A stretch of 64,000 bases of DNA from Ruminococcus sp. (lineage in GTDB: Bacteria > Bacillota > Clostridia > Oscillospirales > Ruminococcaceae), in assembly GCA_022768805.1 (NCBI GenBank), contig JALELB010000010.1, forward strand, positions 29,931 to 93,930, written 5' to 3'. Positions 23,035-31,579 of the stretch are shown piece by piece. Each line of letters begins with the position of its first letter. Within the stretch, counting starts at the first letter, position 1. A program made the translations under genes and the position numbers. Under the pieces are notes generated by a model. That model saw only the letters and a program-made list of their open reading frames with translations, was not told the origin of the DNA and ran no database searches.

Positions 23035-24480
23035 ATGGCATATACGCAGGCGAATGCCCCGATTTATGAGGCGCTGCGCAGGCATAAGCAGAATAATGTG
23101 GTGCGGCTGGATGTGCCCGGTCACAAGGGCGGACGGGGCAACAAGGAGCTGCGTGATTTTTTGGGTGCAGACTGTATGGCGGTGGACGTGAATTCCATGA
23201 AGCCGCTGGACAATCTCTGTCACCCTGTTTCTGTGATAAAGGACGCTGAACAGCTGGCAGCGGAGGCCTTCGGTGCAGAGCATGCCTTCTTCATCGTCAA
23301 CGGCACTACCGCCTCCGTCCAGGCTATGGTCATGTCCGTGTGCAAGGCGGGGGAGAAGATCATTATGCCCCGGAACGTGCACCGCAGTGCCATCAATGCA
23401 CTGGTGGTATGCGGCGCTGTGCCGGTTTATATCAACCCGGGCATCGACAAGCGGCTGGGAATTCCCCTGGGCATGGCACTGGAGGATGTGCGCCGTGCCA
23501 TTGCCAAGCATCCGGACGCCAAGGCGATCCTGGTCAACAATCCCACCTATTACGGCATCTGCTCCAATCTGCGGGAGATTGTGAAGCTGGCCCACCAGAA
23601 CGGCATGAAGGTGCTGGTGGACGAGGCCCACGGCACCCATTTTTACTTCGGGGAGAATCTGCCCCTCAACGCTATGGCTGCCGGTGCGGATATGGCGGCA
23701 GTCAGCGTACACAAAACCGGCGGTTCCCTGACCCAGAGCTCCTTTCTGCTGTGTGGCAGGGGTGTGAATCATGACTATGTGCGGCAGATCATCAACCTGA
23801 CCCAGACCACCAGCGGCTCCTATCTGCTGATGGTTTCCCTGGATCTTGCCCGGAAGAATCTGAGCCTGCACGGCAAGGAGATCTTTGCCAAGACCCTGGA
23901 ATACTCCACCTATGCCCAGCGGGAGATTAACCGGATCGGCGGGTATTATGCCTTCGGCAGGGATCTCATCAACGGAGATACGGTATTTGATTTCGACTCC
24001 ACAAAGGTTAGCGTACATACCCGTGCCATCGGTCTTGCCGGAGTGGAGGTATATGATCTTCTGCGGGATGAGTATGACATACAGATCGAATTCGGGGATA
24101 TTGGCAATATCCTTGCCATTGTTTCCGCAGGAGACCGGGAACTGGAAATTGAACGCTTTATTGCCGCCCTGTCGGAGATCAAGCGGATTTATGCCAAGGA
24201 CAGCGCCGGCATGTTCGATCACGAGTATATCAACCCGGAGGTAGCGATGCCCCCACAGCAGGCCTTTTACAGTGAAAAGGAATCTTTGCCGGTGGAGGAA
24301 TCCAAAGGACGGATCTGCGGCGAGTTTGTCATGTGCTATCCCCCGGGTATCCCCATTCTGGCGCCGGGAGAGCAGATTACGGATGATATTATCCGTTACA
24401 TTCTCTATTCCAAGGAAAAGGGCTGTTTTATGACCGGTACGGAGGATATGACCGTATCCCGCATCAATGTTGTCAAGTGA
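23035..24480 (+). CDS. speA: Arginine decarboxylase, fold type I PLP (Orn/Lys/Arg decarboxylase family)
   Basis: Most likely makes agmatine from arginine, since an agmatinase gene follows. The 481-residue protein has the Orn/Lys/Arg decarboxylase major domain, including DVPGHKGGRG, the PLP-binding VSVHKTGGSLTQSS (Lys227) and VDEAHGTHFYFG. It lacks the N-terminal receiver-like wing of the inducible E. coli enzymes, as does B. subtilis SpeA. Start 23035 is preceded by GGGGAAGG. Family members also include lysine and ornithine decarboxylases, so the substrate rests on gene context. Confidence 0.9.
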   Translation: MAYTQANAPIYEALRRHKQNNVVRLDVPGHKGGRGNKELRDFLGADCMAVDVNSMKPLDNLCHPVSVIKDAEQLAAEAFGAEHAFFIVNGTTASVQAMVMSVCKAGEKIIMPRNVHRSAINALVVCGAVPVYINPGIDKRLGIPLGMALEDVRRAIAKHPDAKAILVNNPTYYGICSNLREIVKLAHQNGMKVLVDEAHGTHFYFGENLPLNAMAAGADMAAVSVHKTGGSLTQSSFLLCGRGVNHDYVRQIINLTQTTSGSYLLMVSLDLARKNLSLHGKEIFAKTLEYSTYAQREINRIGGYYAFGRDLINGDTVFDFDSTKVSVHTRAIGLAGVEVYDLLRDEYDIQIEFGDIGNILAIVSAGDRELEIERFIAALSEIKRIYAKDSAGMFDHEYINPEVAMPPQQAFYSEKESLPVEESKGRICGEFVMCYPPGIPILAPGEQITDDIIRYILYSKEKGCFMTGTEDMTVSRINVVK

Positions 24481-24494
24481 CAGGAGGAATGGCT

Positions 24495-25343
24495 ATGGCA
24501 CTTTGGTTTACAGAGCAGCACACGGATGATGTGCGGTTTTCTATTCATATCAAGGAGCAGCTGTACTCCGGCAAGAGCTATTACCAGCAGATTGAGGTGT
24601 TTGATTCCTATGAATTCGGCAGAGTGCTGGTGCTTGACGGATATATTATGCTGACGGAAAAGGATGAGTATATCTATCACGAAATGATGGTGCATGTGCC
24701 CATGGCCTGCAACCCCTCCATTCAGCGGGTGCTGGTGATCGGCGCCGGAGACGGAGGCACCGTGCGGGAGCTTTGCCGCTATGACAGCATTACCCAGATT
24801 GACATGGTGGAGATTGACGAGCAGGTGGTGAAGGTGTGCAAGGAGTACCTGCCCCAGACCGCATGCCGGCTGGAGGATCCCAGGGTGCACATCTACTACG
24901 AGGACGGGCTCAAGTTTGTCCGCCGGGTGGAGGATACCTACGATCTTATCATTGTGGATTCCACGGATCCCTTTGGTCCCGGTGAGGGCTTGTTCACCAA
25001 GGAGTTTTACGGCAACTGCTTTACGGCTCTTCGGGAAAACGGCATTCTCACCAACCAGCATGAAAGCACCTACTACGACAGCTACACCTCCATGGTGAGC
25101 AGGACCCACCGCCGGATGCGTTCCGTCTTCCCGGTGGCGATGGTATACCAGGCCCATATCCCCACCTACCCCTCCGGACACTGGCTGTTCGGCTTTGCTT
25201 CCAAGAATATTCACCCGGTTTATGACTTCAAGCCGGAGGCCTGGGAGCAGCTTGGGCTTGAGACGAAATATTATAATACCCAGCTGCATACGGGCTGCTT
25301 TGCCCTGCCCAATACTGTTCGGGAGGTGCTGGAGCATGCTTGA
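24495..25343 (+). CDS. speE: Polyamine aminopropyltransferase (spermidine synthase)
   Basis: Transfers the aminopropyl group of decarboxylated AdoMet to an amine, normally putrescine, releasing MTA. The 282-residue protein has an N-terminal beta domain and a Rossmann methyltransferase-like domain with VLVIGAGDGGTVREL (about 77-91), the acidic MVEIDEQVV and the catalytic IIVDSTDPFGPGEGLF. Start 24495 is 7 nt behind AGGAGG. It overlaps speB by 8 nt, so translation is probably coupled. In some bacteria the acceptor is agmatine rather than putrescine, with a SpeB-type hydrolase acting afterwards; the sequence does not exclude that. Confidence 0.95.
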   Translation: MALWFTEQHTDDVRFSIHIKEQLYSGKSYYQQIEVFDSYEFGRVLVLDGYIMLTEKDEYIYHEMMVHVPMACNPSIQRVLVIGAGDGGTVRELCRYDSITQIDMVEIDEQVVKVCKEYLPQTACRLEDPRVHIYYEDGLKFVRRVEDTYDLIIVDSTDPFGPGEGLFTKEFYGNCFTALRENGILTNQHESTYYDSYTSMVSRTHRRMRSVFPVAMVYQAHIPTYPSGHWLFGFASKNIHPVYDFKPEAWEQLGLETKYYNTQLHTGCFALPNTVREVLEHA

Positions 25344-26193
25344 GATGGAACGGAATGTACACACCTTTCTGGGGTGTGACAGTGATTATCAGTCCAGCGA
25401 TCTGGTGCTGTTCGGTGCGCCCTTTGATTCCACCACTTCTTTCCGGCCGGGTACCCGGTTTGCATCTGCTGCTATGCGGAATGAGAGCTTCGGCATTGAA
25501 ACCTATTCCCCCTACCAGGATCGGGATCTTTCACAGATCGCCGTGTTTGACGGAGGAGATCTTGAGCTGCCCTTCGGGGCTCCGGAACATGCCCTGGAAC
25601 AGATCGAACGCTTTGCAGACGCCGTGCTCACTGACGGGAAGATTCCCTGCATGATCGGGGGGGAGCATCTGGTCACGCTGGGGGCAGTGCGTGCTGCGGT
25701 GCGGAAATATTCCGATCTGCACATTATCCACTTTGATGCCCATGCGGATCTTCGGATGGATTACCTTGGGGTGCAGCTTTCCCATGCTTGTGTGCTGCGC
25801 CGCTGCCATGAGCTGGTGGGGGACGGGCACATTCACCAGTTCGGCATCCGCAGCGGAGATGGCCCGGAATTTGCCTTTGCCAAGACGCATACCCATATGC
25901 ACCGCTTCAACTTCCAGGGACTGGAGGAAACCGTGGAGCGGCTCCAGGGGGCGCCGGTATACTTTACGCTGGATCTGGATGTGCTGGATCCTTCCGAATT
26001 CTGCGGAACGGGAACGCCGGAGGCTGGCGGTGTCCGATTTACAGAGCTGCTGGAGGCTATCCGCCAGGTAATGCGCTTAAAGCCGGTTGCCATGGATATC
26101 AATGAGCTTTCCCCGCACTATGACCAGAGCGGTGCATCCACTGCCCTGGCCTGCAAGCTGCTGCGGGAGATTATGCTGTATCGTTTATCATAA
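25336..26193 (+). CDS. speB: Agmatinase / ureohydrolase (SpeB)
   Basis: Binuclear-manganese ureohydrolase that converts agmatine to putrescine and urea. The 285-residue protein has all metal motifs: GGEHLV (about 109-114), IHFDAHADLR (about 132-141) and TLDLDVLDPSEF (about 215-226). The start at 25336 is 9 nt behind GGAGG and overlaps the end of speE by 8 nt; an ATG at 25345 is an alternative. The operon position after speA and speE supports agmatine or N1-aminopropylagmatine as substrate rather than arginine or formiminoglutamate. Confidence 0.93.
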   Translation: MLEMERNVHTFLGCDSDYQSSDLVLFGAPFDSTTSFRPGTRFASAAMRNESFGIETYSPYQDRDLSQIAVFDGGDLELPFGAPEHALEQIERFADAVLTDGKIPCMIGGEHLVTLGAVRAAVRKYSDLHIIHFDAHADLRMDYLGVQLSHACVLRRCHELVGDGHIHQFGIRSGDGPEFAFAKTHTHMHRFNFQGLEETVERLQGAPVYFTLDLDVLDPSEFCGTGTPEAGGVRFTELLEAIRQVMRLKPVAMDINELSPHYDQSGASTALACKLLREIMLYRLS

Positions 26194-26217
26194 ACCAGAA
26201 AAGAAAGGAACGTAACG

Positions 26218-27420
26218 ATGGGAAGAGCTTTGATTATCGGCGCCGGCGGCGTCGCAGGGGTTGTCATTCACAAGTGCTGTCAGAACAGCGAGGTCTTTGA
26301 GGAAATCTGTATCGCAAGCCGTACCAAGTCCAAGTGCGATGCTTACGCAGAGCAGCTGCAGGACAAGACCAAAACCAAGATTACCACCGCTCAGGTGGAT
26401 GCGGACAATGTGGAGCAGCTGATTGCCCTGATTCAGCAGTATAAGCCCCAGATTGTCATCAATGTGGCGCTGCCCTACCAGGATCTGACGATCATGGATG
26501 CATGCCTTGCCACAAAGGTCAACTATATGGATACTGCAAACTATGAGCCACTGGATACCGCCAAGTTTGAGTACAAGTGGCAGTGGGCATACCGGGAGCG
26601 TTTTGAACAGGCGGGCATCACGGCACTGCTGGGCAGCGGCTTTGACCCGGGCGTAACCGGGGTATTTTCCGCCTATGCTATGAAGCACCATTTTGACGAG
26701 ATTCACTACATTGATATTCTGGACTGCAACGGCGGTGACCACGGTTACCCCTTTGCCACCAATTTCAATCCGGAAATCAACATCCGGGAGGTTTCCGCCA
26801 ACGGCAGCTATATTGAAAACGGCAAGTGGGTGGAGACCAAGCCCATGGAGATCAAGCGGGAGTATGACTTTGACGAGGTAGGCAGAAAGGATATGTACCT
26901 GCTGCATCATGAGGAGCTGGAGTCCCTAGCGCTGAACATCAAGGGCATCAAGCGCATCCGGTTCTTCATGACCTTTGGCCAGAGCTATCTTACCCACCTG
27001 AAGTGTCTGGAGAATGTGGGCATGACCTCCATCGAGCCCATCGACTTTGAGGGCAAGAAGATTGTGCCCCTGCAGTTTTTGAAGGCCGTGCTGCCGGATC
27101 CGGCTTCTCTGGGTCCCCGGACTGTGGGCAAAACCAATATCGGCTGTATCTTCCAGGGCATTAAGGATGGCAAGGAGAAGACCTATTACCTGTACAATGT
27201 GTGCGATCACCAGGAATGCTACCGGGAGGTAGGCTCCCAGGCCATTTCCTACACCACCGGCGTGCCGGCAATGATCGGCGCGATGATGATCCTTACCGGG
27301 AAGTGGAACAAGCCCGGCGTGTACAACATTGAGGAATTTGATCCGGATCCCTTTATGGAGGCACTCAACAAATGGGGTCTGCCCTGGCGTGAGAACTTCA
27401 ACCCGGTGCTGGTACCGTAA
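26218..27420 (+). CDS. Carboxynorspermidine/carboxyspermidine dehydrogenase (saccharopine dehydrogenase family)
   Basis: Lys1-like NADPH enzyme that joins aspartate semialdehyde to a diamine to make carboxynorspermidine or carboxyspermidine. The 400-residue protein has the Rossmann start ALIIGAGGVAGVVIHKC. It also carries the saccharopine-dehydrogenase-like blocks INVALPYQDLTIMDACL, GSGFDPGVTGVFSAYA and GDHGYPFATNFNPEINIREV. Assignment to polyamine synthesis rather than lysine metabolism rests on the adjacent nspC, its usual partner, 12 nt downstream. AAAGGAACG precedes ATG. Confidence 0.9.
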   Translation: MGRALIIGAGGVAGVVIHKCCQNSEVFEEICIASRTKSKCDAYAEQLQDKTKTKITTAQVDADNVEQLIALIQQYKPQIVINVALPYQDLTIMDACLATKVNYMDTANYEPLDTAKFEYKWQWAYRERFEQAGITALLGSGFDPGVTGVFSAYAMKHHFDEIHYIDILDCNGGDHGYPFATNFNPEINIREVSANGSYIENGKWVETKPMEIKREYDFDEVGRKDMYLLHHEELESLALNIKGIKRIRFFMTFGQSYLTHLKCLENVGMTSIEPIDFEGKKIVPLQFLKAVLPDPASLGPRTVGKTNIGCIFQGIKDGKEKTYYLYNVCDHQECYREVGSQAISYTTGVPAMIGAMMILTGKWNKPGVYNIEEFDPDPFMEALNKWGLPWRENFNPVLVP

Positions 27421-27432
27421 CCGGAGGCGGCC

Positions 27433-28584
27433 ATGAAAGAACTGGAACCGCTGCATTTTGACCCGGCCGCTGTGCCCACTCCCTGCTATGTGGTGGATGA
27501 GGCAAAGCTGCTGATGAATCTGGAACTGCTGAAAACTGTGCAGGAACGCTCCGGCGCAAAAATCCTCTTAGCCCAGAAGGCGTTCTCCATGTACCGGACG
27601 TACCCTATGATCCGGCAGTATCTTGCAGGCAGCACTGCCAGCGGACTATATGAGGCAAGGCTTGCCCGGGAGGAAATGGGGGGAGAGGTGCATATCTATT
27701 CCCCTGCATACAAGCCGGAGGAGTTTGATGAGATCCTGCAGATCAGCGATCATATCGTGTTCAACTCCTGCGCCCAGTGGAAGCGTTATCGTGACCGGGT
27801 GCAGGCTTGCGGCAGGAAAATCAGCTGTGGTCTGCGGATCAATCCGGAGTATGCGGAAACGGAAACGGATCTCTATAACCCCTGCTTTACCGGTTCCCGG
27901 CTGGGGACTACCCTTGCCAATCTGGAGGAGGATGCTCTGGTGGGGCTGGAGGGCTTGCATTTTCATACCATGTGCGAGCAGAATTCCGACACCCTGGAGC
28001 GCACTCTCCGGGTGGTGGAGGAGAAATTCGGCAGGTATCTTTCCCGGATGAAATGGGTGAATTTCGGCGGCGGCCATCATATTACCCGGCAAGACTATGA
28101 CGTGGAGCGGCTGATTAGACTGTGCAGGAATTTTGCAGAGAAGTATGATGTACAGGTTTACCTGGAGCCGGGGGAGGCTGTGGCACTGCAGGCAGGCTAT
28201 CTGGTGACCCAGGTGCTGGATTTTGTGCACAACGGGTTGGATATTGCCATTGTGGATGCTTCCGCTGCCTGTCATATGCCGGATGTGCTGGAGATGCCCT
28301 ACCGGCCGGAGATCCTGGAAGCAGGACAGCCGGGTGAGCTGGCATACACCTATCGGCTGGGGGCGCCCACCTGTTTGGCCGGGGATGTGATCGGTGACTA
28401 TTCCTTTGCGTCTCCTTTGCAGATCGGAGACCGGCTGGTGTTCTGCGATATGGCCATCTACTCCATGGTGAAGAACAACACCTTCAACGGTATGCCTCTG
28501 CCGGCAATTCTCCTTGCCCACGAGGACGATACAGTGGAAACAATCCGGCAATTCGGCTATGCTGATTTCAAAATGCGTTTATGA
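27433..28584 (+). CDS. nspC: Carboxynorspermidine decarboxylase
   Basis: Fold type III PLP enzyme of the alanine-racemase family that decarboxylates carboxynorspermidine or carboxyspermidine to norspermidine or spermidine. The 383-residue protein has the PLP Lys49 in LLAQKAFSMY, LHFHTMCEQN, VNFGGGHHIT and the C-terminal GPTCLAGD-like block (here GAPTCLAGDVIGDY). These are the NspC signature and set it apart from diaminopimelate decarboxylase (about 420 residues). It is the last gene of the polyamine operon and is followed by a strong terminator. Confidence 0.95.
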   Translation: MKELEPLHFDPAAVPTPCYVVDEAKLLMNLELLKTVQERSGAKILLAQKAFSMYRTYPMIRQYLAGSTASGLYEARLAREEMGGEVHIYSPAYKPEEFDEILQISDHIVFNSCAQWKRYRDRVQACGRKISCGLRINPEYAETETDLYNPCFTGSRLGTTLANLEEDALVGLEGLHFHTMCEQNSDTLERTLRVVEEKFGRYLSRMKWVNFGGGHHITRQDYDVERLIRLCRNFAEKYDVQVYLEPGEAVALQAGYLVTQVLDFVHNGLDIAIVDASAACHMPDVLEMPYRPEILEAGQPGELAYTYRLGAPTCLAGDVIGDYSFASPLQIGDRLVFCDMAIYSMVKNNTFNGMPLPAILLAHEDDTVETIRQFGYADFKMRL

Positions 28585-28588
28585 TCCG

Positions 28589-28619
28589 GAGCCGCATGGA
28601 AGCATGCGGCTCTTTTTTT
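28589..28619 (+). terminator. Terminator of the polyamine operon
   Basis: Perfect 10-bp stem GAGCCGCATG / CATGCGGCTC (28589-28598 with 28603-28612), GAAG loop, seven T. It follows the nspC stop by 4 nt. Confidence 0.93.
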
Positions 28620-28629
28620 GTAAGAGTTA

Positions 28630-28658
28630 TTGACGTTCGAAACAAAAACGGGTATAAT
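28630..28658 (+). promoter_or_regulatory. SigA-type promoter for the thyX operon
   Basis: TTGACG (28630-28635), 17-nt spacer, TATAAT (28653-28658); thyX starts 37 nt downstream. Confidence 0.85.
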
Positions 28659-28695
28659 ATTAGTGTATGTAATTCAACAGAGAGGCGGCAGATGC

Positions 28696-29463
28696 ATGGA
28701 AGTAACATTACTCGGCTATACGCCGGTACCGGAAAAAATGATTGCAGCAGCGGCAAAGCTGTGCTATTCGGACAGCGGTGCTATGGACCTGATGGATGGG
28801 CTAGATGAAGAAAAAACCGCCCATTTCATGGAAATGCTCACCAATATCGGACACGAGTCACCCATTGAGCATGCTTCCTTCACCTTTGCCATTGAAGGGG
28901 TTTCCCGCAGTCTTCTTGCCCAGATCACCCGGCATCGGATTGCGTCCTTTTCCGTACAGAGTCAGCGCTATGTGAAAAAGTCCAGCTTTGTATATATTAC
29001 ACCGCCGGCCATTGCGGAGGATCCACAGGCAAAGGCGGTATTTGAGGAATCCATGGCGCATGCCTTTGCAGCCTATAATCAGCTGGCAGATCAGCTGGAG
29101 CAGCGGTATCTGCAGGAAAATCTCCGGGCTGGCATGACAGAAAAGGCGGCTCGCTCCAAGGCCGAAAAAAAGGCCATTGAGGATGCCCGGTTTGTGCTGC
29201 CCAATGCCTGTGAAACCAAAATGATGGTTACCATGAATGCACGGAGTCTATATCATTTCTTCCGGCTGCGCTGCTGCCGCCGTGCCCAGTGGGAGATCCG
29301 GGAGCTTGCCATGAAAATGCTCCGGCTTTGCTGTCAGGCAGCCCCCATGCTTTTTGCAAATGCAGGCCCTGGATGCTGCTCCGGTCCCTGTCCGGAGGGG
29401 AAGATGAGCTGCGGAGCTGCATCAGAGGTCCGCAGCCAGGTGGAGGCGCTGCGCCATGAATAA
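28696..29463 (+). CDS. thyX: Flavin-dependent thymidylate synthase (ThyX)
   Basis: FAD-dependent methylation of dUMP to dTMP using methylene-THF, releasing THF rather than DHF. The 255-residue protein has the signature RHRX7S at residues 79-89 (RHRIASFSVQS) followed by QRY, and FVLPNACETKMMVTMNARSL further on. The C-terminus is Cys-rich (LRLCCQAAPMLFANAGPGCCSGPC). Start 28696 has AGAGGCGG 7 nt upstream. The next gene is thymidylate kinase, overlapping by 8 nt, which makes a dTMP-to-dTDP unit. No thyA is in the window. Confidence 0.97.
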   Translation: MEVTLLGYTPVPEKMIAAAAKLCYSDSGAMDLMDGLDEEKTAHFMEMLTNIGHESPIEHASFTFAIEGVSRSLLAQITRHRIASFSVQSQRYVKKSSFVYITPPAIAEDPQAKAVFEESMAHAFAAYNQLADQLEQRYLQENLRAGMTEKAARSKAEKKAIEDARFVLPNACETKMMVTMNARSLYHFFRLRCCRRAQWEIRELAMKMLRLCCQAAPMLFANAGPGCCSGPCPEGKMSCGAASEVRSQVEALRHE

Positions 29464-30160
29464 GCAGGGCAGACTGATTGTGCTGGACGGCCTGGATGGG
29501 TGCGGGAAATCCACCCAGTTTGAGCTGCTGACCCGGCGCATGCAGGACGAAAAGATTCCGGTACTGCCCATCAGCTTCCCGGATTATGACCATCCCTCCT
29601 CCGCCCTGGTAAAGCTGTATCTGAACGGAGAGATCAGCCCTCATGCAGGGGACGTGAATGCCTATGCAGCCTCCAGCTTTTATGCGGTAGATCGGTATGC
29701 CAGCTTCAAGCGATGCTGGGAGCAGCCCTACCGCAGCGGCGCAACCATTCTGGCCAGCCGGTATGTCACCTCCAACGCCATTCATCAGATGAGCAAGCTG
29801 CCCCGGCAGGAGTGGGATGCCTATCTGGACTGGCTGTCTGCTTATGAGTATGACAAGCTGGAGCTGCCACGTCCGGATCTGGTTCTGTTTCTGGATATGC
29901 CGGTATCCGTATCCCAGCAGCTTCTGTATACACGGTATCACGGGGACGAAGCAAAAAAAGATATTCACGAATCCGATGTGGCATATCTGGAGCAGTGCCG
30001 GGCGGGGGCTCTGTATGCGGCTCAGCAGCAGGGCTGGCAGGTGATTGCCTGCAGTGACGGCAACCAGCCCCTGACGGTGGAGGCCATCGGAGCACAGATT
30101 TGGAAGGCGGTTTGTGATAAAACAGATGTTACAGTTTCACCCGATACAACTGGAAGATAA
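29456..30160 (+). CDS. tmk: Thymidylate kinase-like protein
   Basis: Expected to phosphorylate dTMP to dTDP. The 234-residue protein has the P-loop DGLDGCGKST (11-20), the FPDYDHPSSALVKLYLNG region, ASSFYAVDRYASF, and a LID-like segment SRYVTSNAIHQMSKL in place of the usual bacterial DRY/DRHxxSSxAYQG. It is therefore a divergent member and could act on another deoxynucleotide, but the overlap with thyX supports dTMP. It overlaps the next gene by 47 nt, an unusually long overlap. Confidence 0.85.
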   Translation: MNKQGRLIVLDGLDGCGKSTQFELLTRRMQDEKIPVLPISFPDYDHPSSALVKLYLNGEISPHAGDVNAYAASSFYAVDRYASFKRCWEQPYRSGATILASRYVTSNAIHQMSKLPRQEWDAYLDWLSAYEYDKLELPRPDLVLFLDMPVSVSQQLLYTRYHGDEAKKDIHESDVAYLEQCRAGALYAAQQQGWQVIACSDGNQPLTVEAIGAQIWKAVCDKTDVTVSPDTTGR

Positions 30161-31034
30161 GGAATGGATTGATCCGCTTCTGGCGGCATCCGACAATATG
30201 GGCTGTGAGTACAGCTTTGCCAACAACCTGGCCTGGCGTCGTCTGGCAGACAGTCAGGTGGGCAGCTGGGGCGGCTTTTATCTGAATAAGCATGAAACTG
30301 CGGATCGGATTTCCTTTCTGTTTCCGGCGGGAAACGGTGATCTGGCAGCCCTGCTTTCTGAGCTGATGGATTATGCCAACCTTCGCGGCAGAGCTTTGAC
30401 CTTCTTCGGCGCTTCAGCCCAGGCAGCTGCCTATGTGCAGCAGCAGTTTCCCGGCCGCTTCACCGTAACCGCGGAACGGGATGATTTTGATTATATCTAC
30501 CGGCTGGAGGATTTGCGGACTCTGGCAGGGAAAAAGTATCATCAAAAGCGGAATCATCTGAAAAAATTTCAGGAATACCCCTTTGTATATGCTCCCCTGA
30601 CGGAGGCGGATTACGATGACTGTATCCGGCTCAGTGCAGAGTGCTATCTGCAGAAGAACGGGGTTTCTGATTATTCCGGTCAGGTGGAGCAGCTGGCAAT
30701 TCACACGTTTTTCATGCATTTCACACAGCTTGGATTATGCGGTGGCACCCTCCGGGTGGATGGAAAGCTGGCTGCTTTTACCCTTGGAGAGCGGATCAAC
30801 AGCAACACCTTGTGTGTGCATATCGAAAAGGGGGATCTTTCCTTTAATGGCGTGTATCCCGCCATTAACTATTACTTTGCCAATCATGTGGATGACCCTG
30901 CAATCCAGTATGTGAACCGGGAGGATGATCTGGGTCTGCCGGGACTGCGAAAGTCCAAGCTGTCCTATCATCCGGCCTTTTTACTGGAAAAATATCGGCT
31001 TGTACAGACAGGCTTTCATGAAGAAGGAGAATGA
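30114..31034 (+). CDS. DUF2156 domain protein (phosphatidylglycerol lysyltransferase-like GNAT fold)
   Basis: A 306-residue soluble protein with the DUF2156 core seen in the catalytic domain of MprF-type aminoacyl-phosphatidylglycerol synthases. Markers are the KKYHQKRNHLKKF region (about residues 144-156), GGTLRVDGKLAAFTLGE and a C-terminal VNREDDLGLPGLRKSKLSYHP. It has no membrane segments, so it is not a full MprF, and the substrate is unknown. GTG at 30114 has GGAAGG 6 nt upstream; an ATG at 30126 is 18 nt away. The gene starts inside tmk. Confidence 0.82.
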   Translation: MIKQMLQFHPIQLEDKEWIDPLLAASDNMGCEYSFANNLAWRRLADSQVGSWGGFYLNKHETADRISFLFPAGNGDLAALLSELMDYANLRGRALTFFGASAQAAAYVQQQFPGRFTVTAERDDFDYIYRLEDLRTLAGKKYHQKRNHLKKFQEYPFVYAPLTEADYDDCIRLSAECYLQKNGVSDYSGQVEQLAIHTFFMHFTQLGLCGGTLRVDGKLAAFTLGERINSNTLCVHIEKGDLSFNGVYPAINYYFANHVDDPAIQYVNREDDLGLPGLRKSKLSYHPAFLLEKYRLVQTGFHEEGE

Positions 31035-31036
31035 CC

Positions 31037-31579
31037 ATGATCTATGTATTTCTTGCAAACGGCTTTGAAGAAATGGAGGCGCTGGCGCCCATTGACTGTC
31101 TGCGCCGGGCAGGCAAACAGGTAACCACAGTTGCCGTAGGCGGAGCAGCCATCCGAAGCTCCCATGGCGTAAATATCATTCCGGATCTGACGGAGCAGGA
31201 GATTCAGCTGGATGACAGTGTGGAGATGATTGTACTGCCCGGCGGTATGCCCGGAACGCTGAATCTGGAAAACTCGGAGCAGGTGCAGCGTGCCATTGCG
31301 TACTGTACTGCCCATGATAAGTGGATTGCGGCAATTTGTGCTGCACCTTCCATTCTGGGGCATCTGGGCCTGCTGGAGGGGAAGAAGGCTACCTGCTTTG
31401 AGGGCTTTGAAGCCCAGCTCAAGGGGGCTGATGTCACGGGAGAGCCTGTGTGCGTGGACGGAAAAATTGTCACCGCCAGGGGCGCAGGGGTTGCGCTGCA
31501 GTTCGGACTGAAACTGACGGAGCTGCTGTGCGGGGATGCCGCCTATAAAAAGCTGCACGACTCCATGATGTGCGAATGA
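31037..31579 (+). CDS. DJ-1/PfpI (YajL/ThiJ) family protein
   Basis: Class I glutamine-amidotransferase-like protein of the DJ-1 superfamily, whose members are chaperones, glyoxalases or of unknown function. The 180-residue protein has the nucleophile elbow AAICAAPSILG with Cys near residue 98, the acidic FEEMEA near 10-15 and VLPGGMPGTLNL. ATG at 31037 is 7 nt behind AAGGAG; ATG at 31031 is too close. It starts 2 nt after the DUF2156 gene and overlaps the next gene. Confidence 0.92.
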   Translation: MIYVFLANGFEEMEALAPIDCLRRAGKQVTTVAVGGAAIRSSHGVNIIPDLTEQEIQLDDSVEMIVLPGGMPGTLNLENSEQVQRAIAYCTAHDKWIAAICAAPSILGHLGLLEGKKATCFEGFEAQLKGADVTGEPVCVDGKIVTARGAGVALQFGLKLTELLCGDAAYKKLHDSMMCE

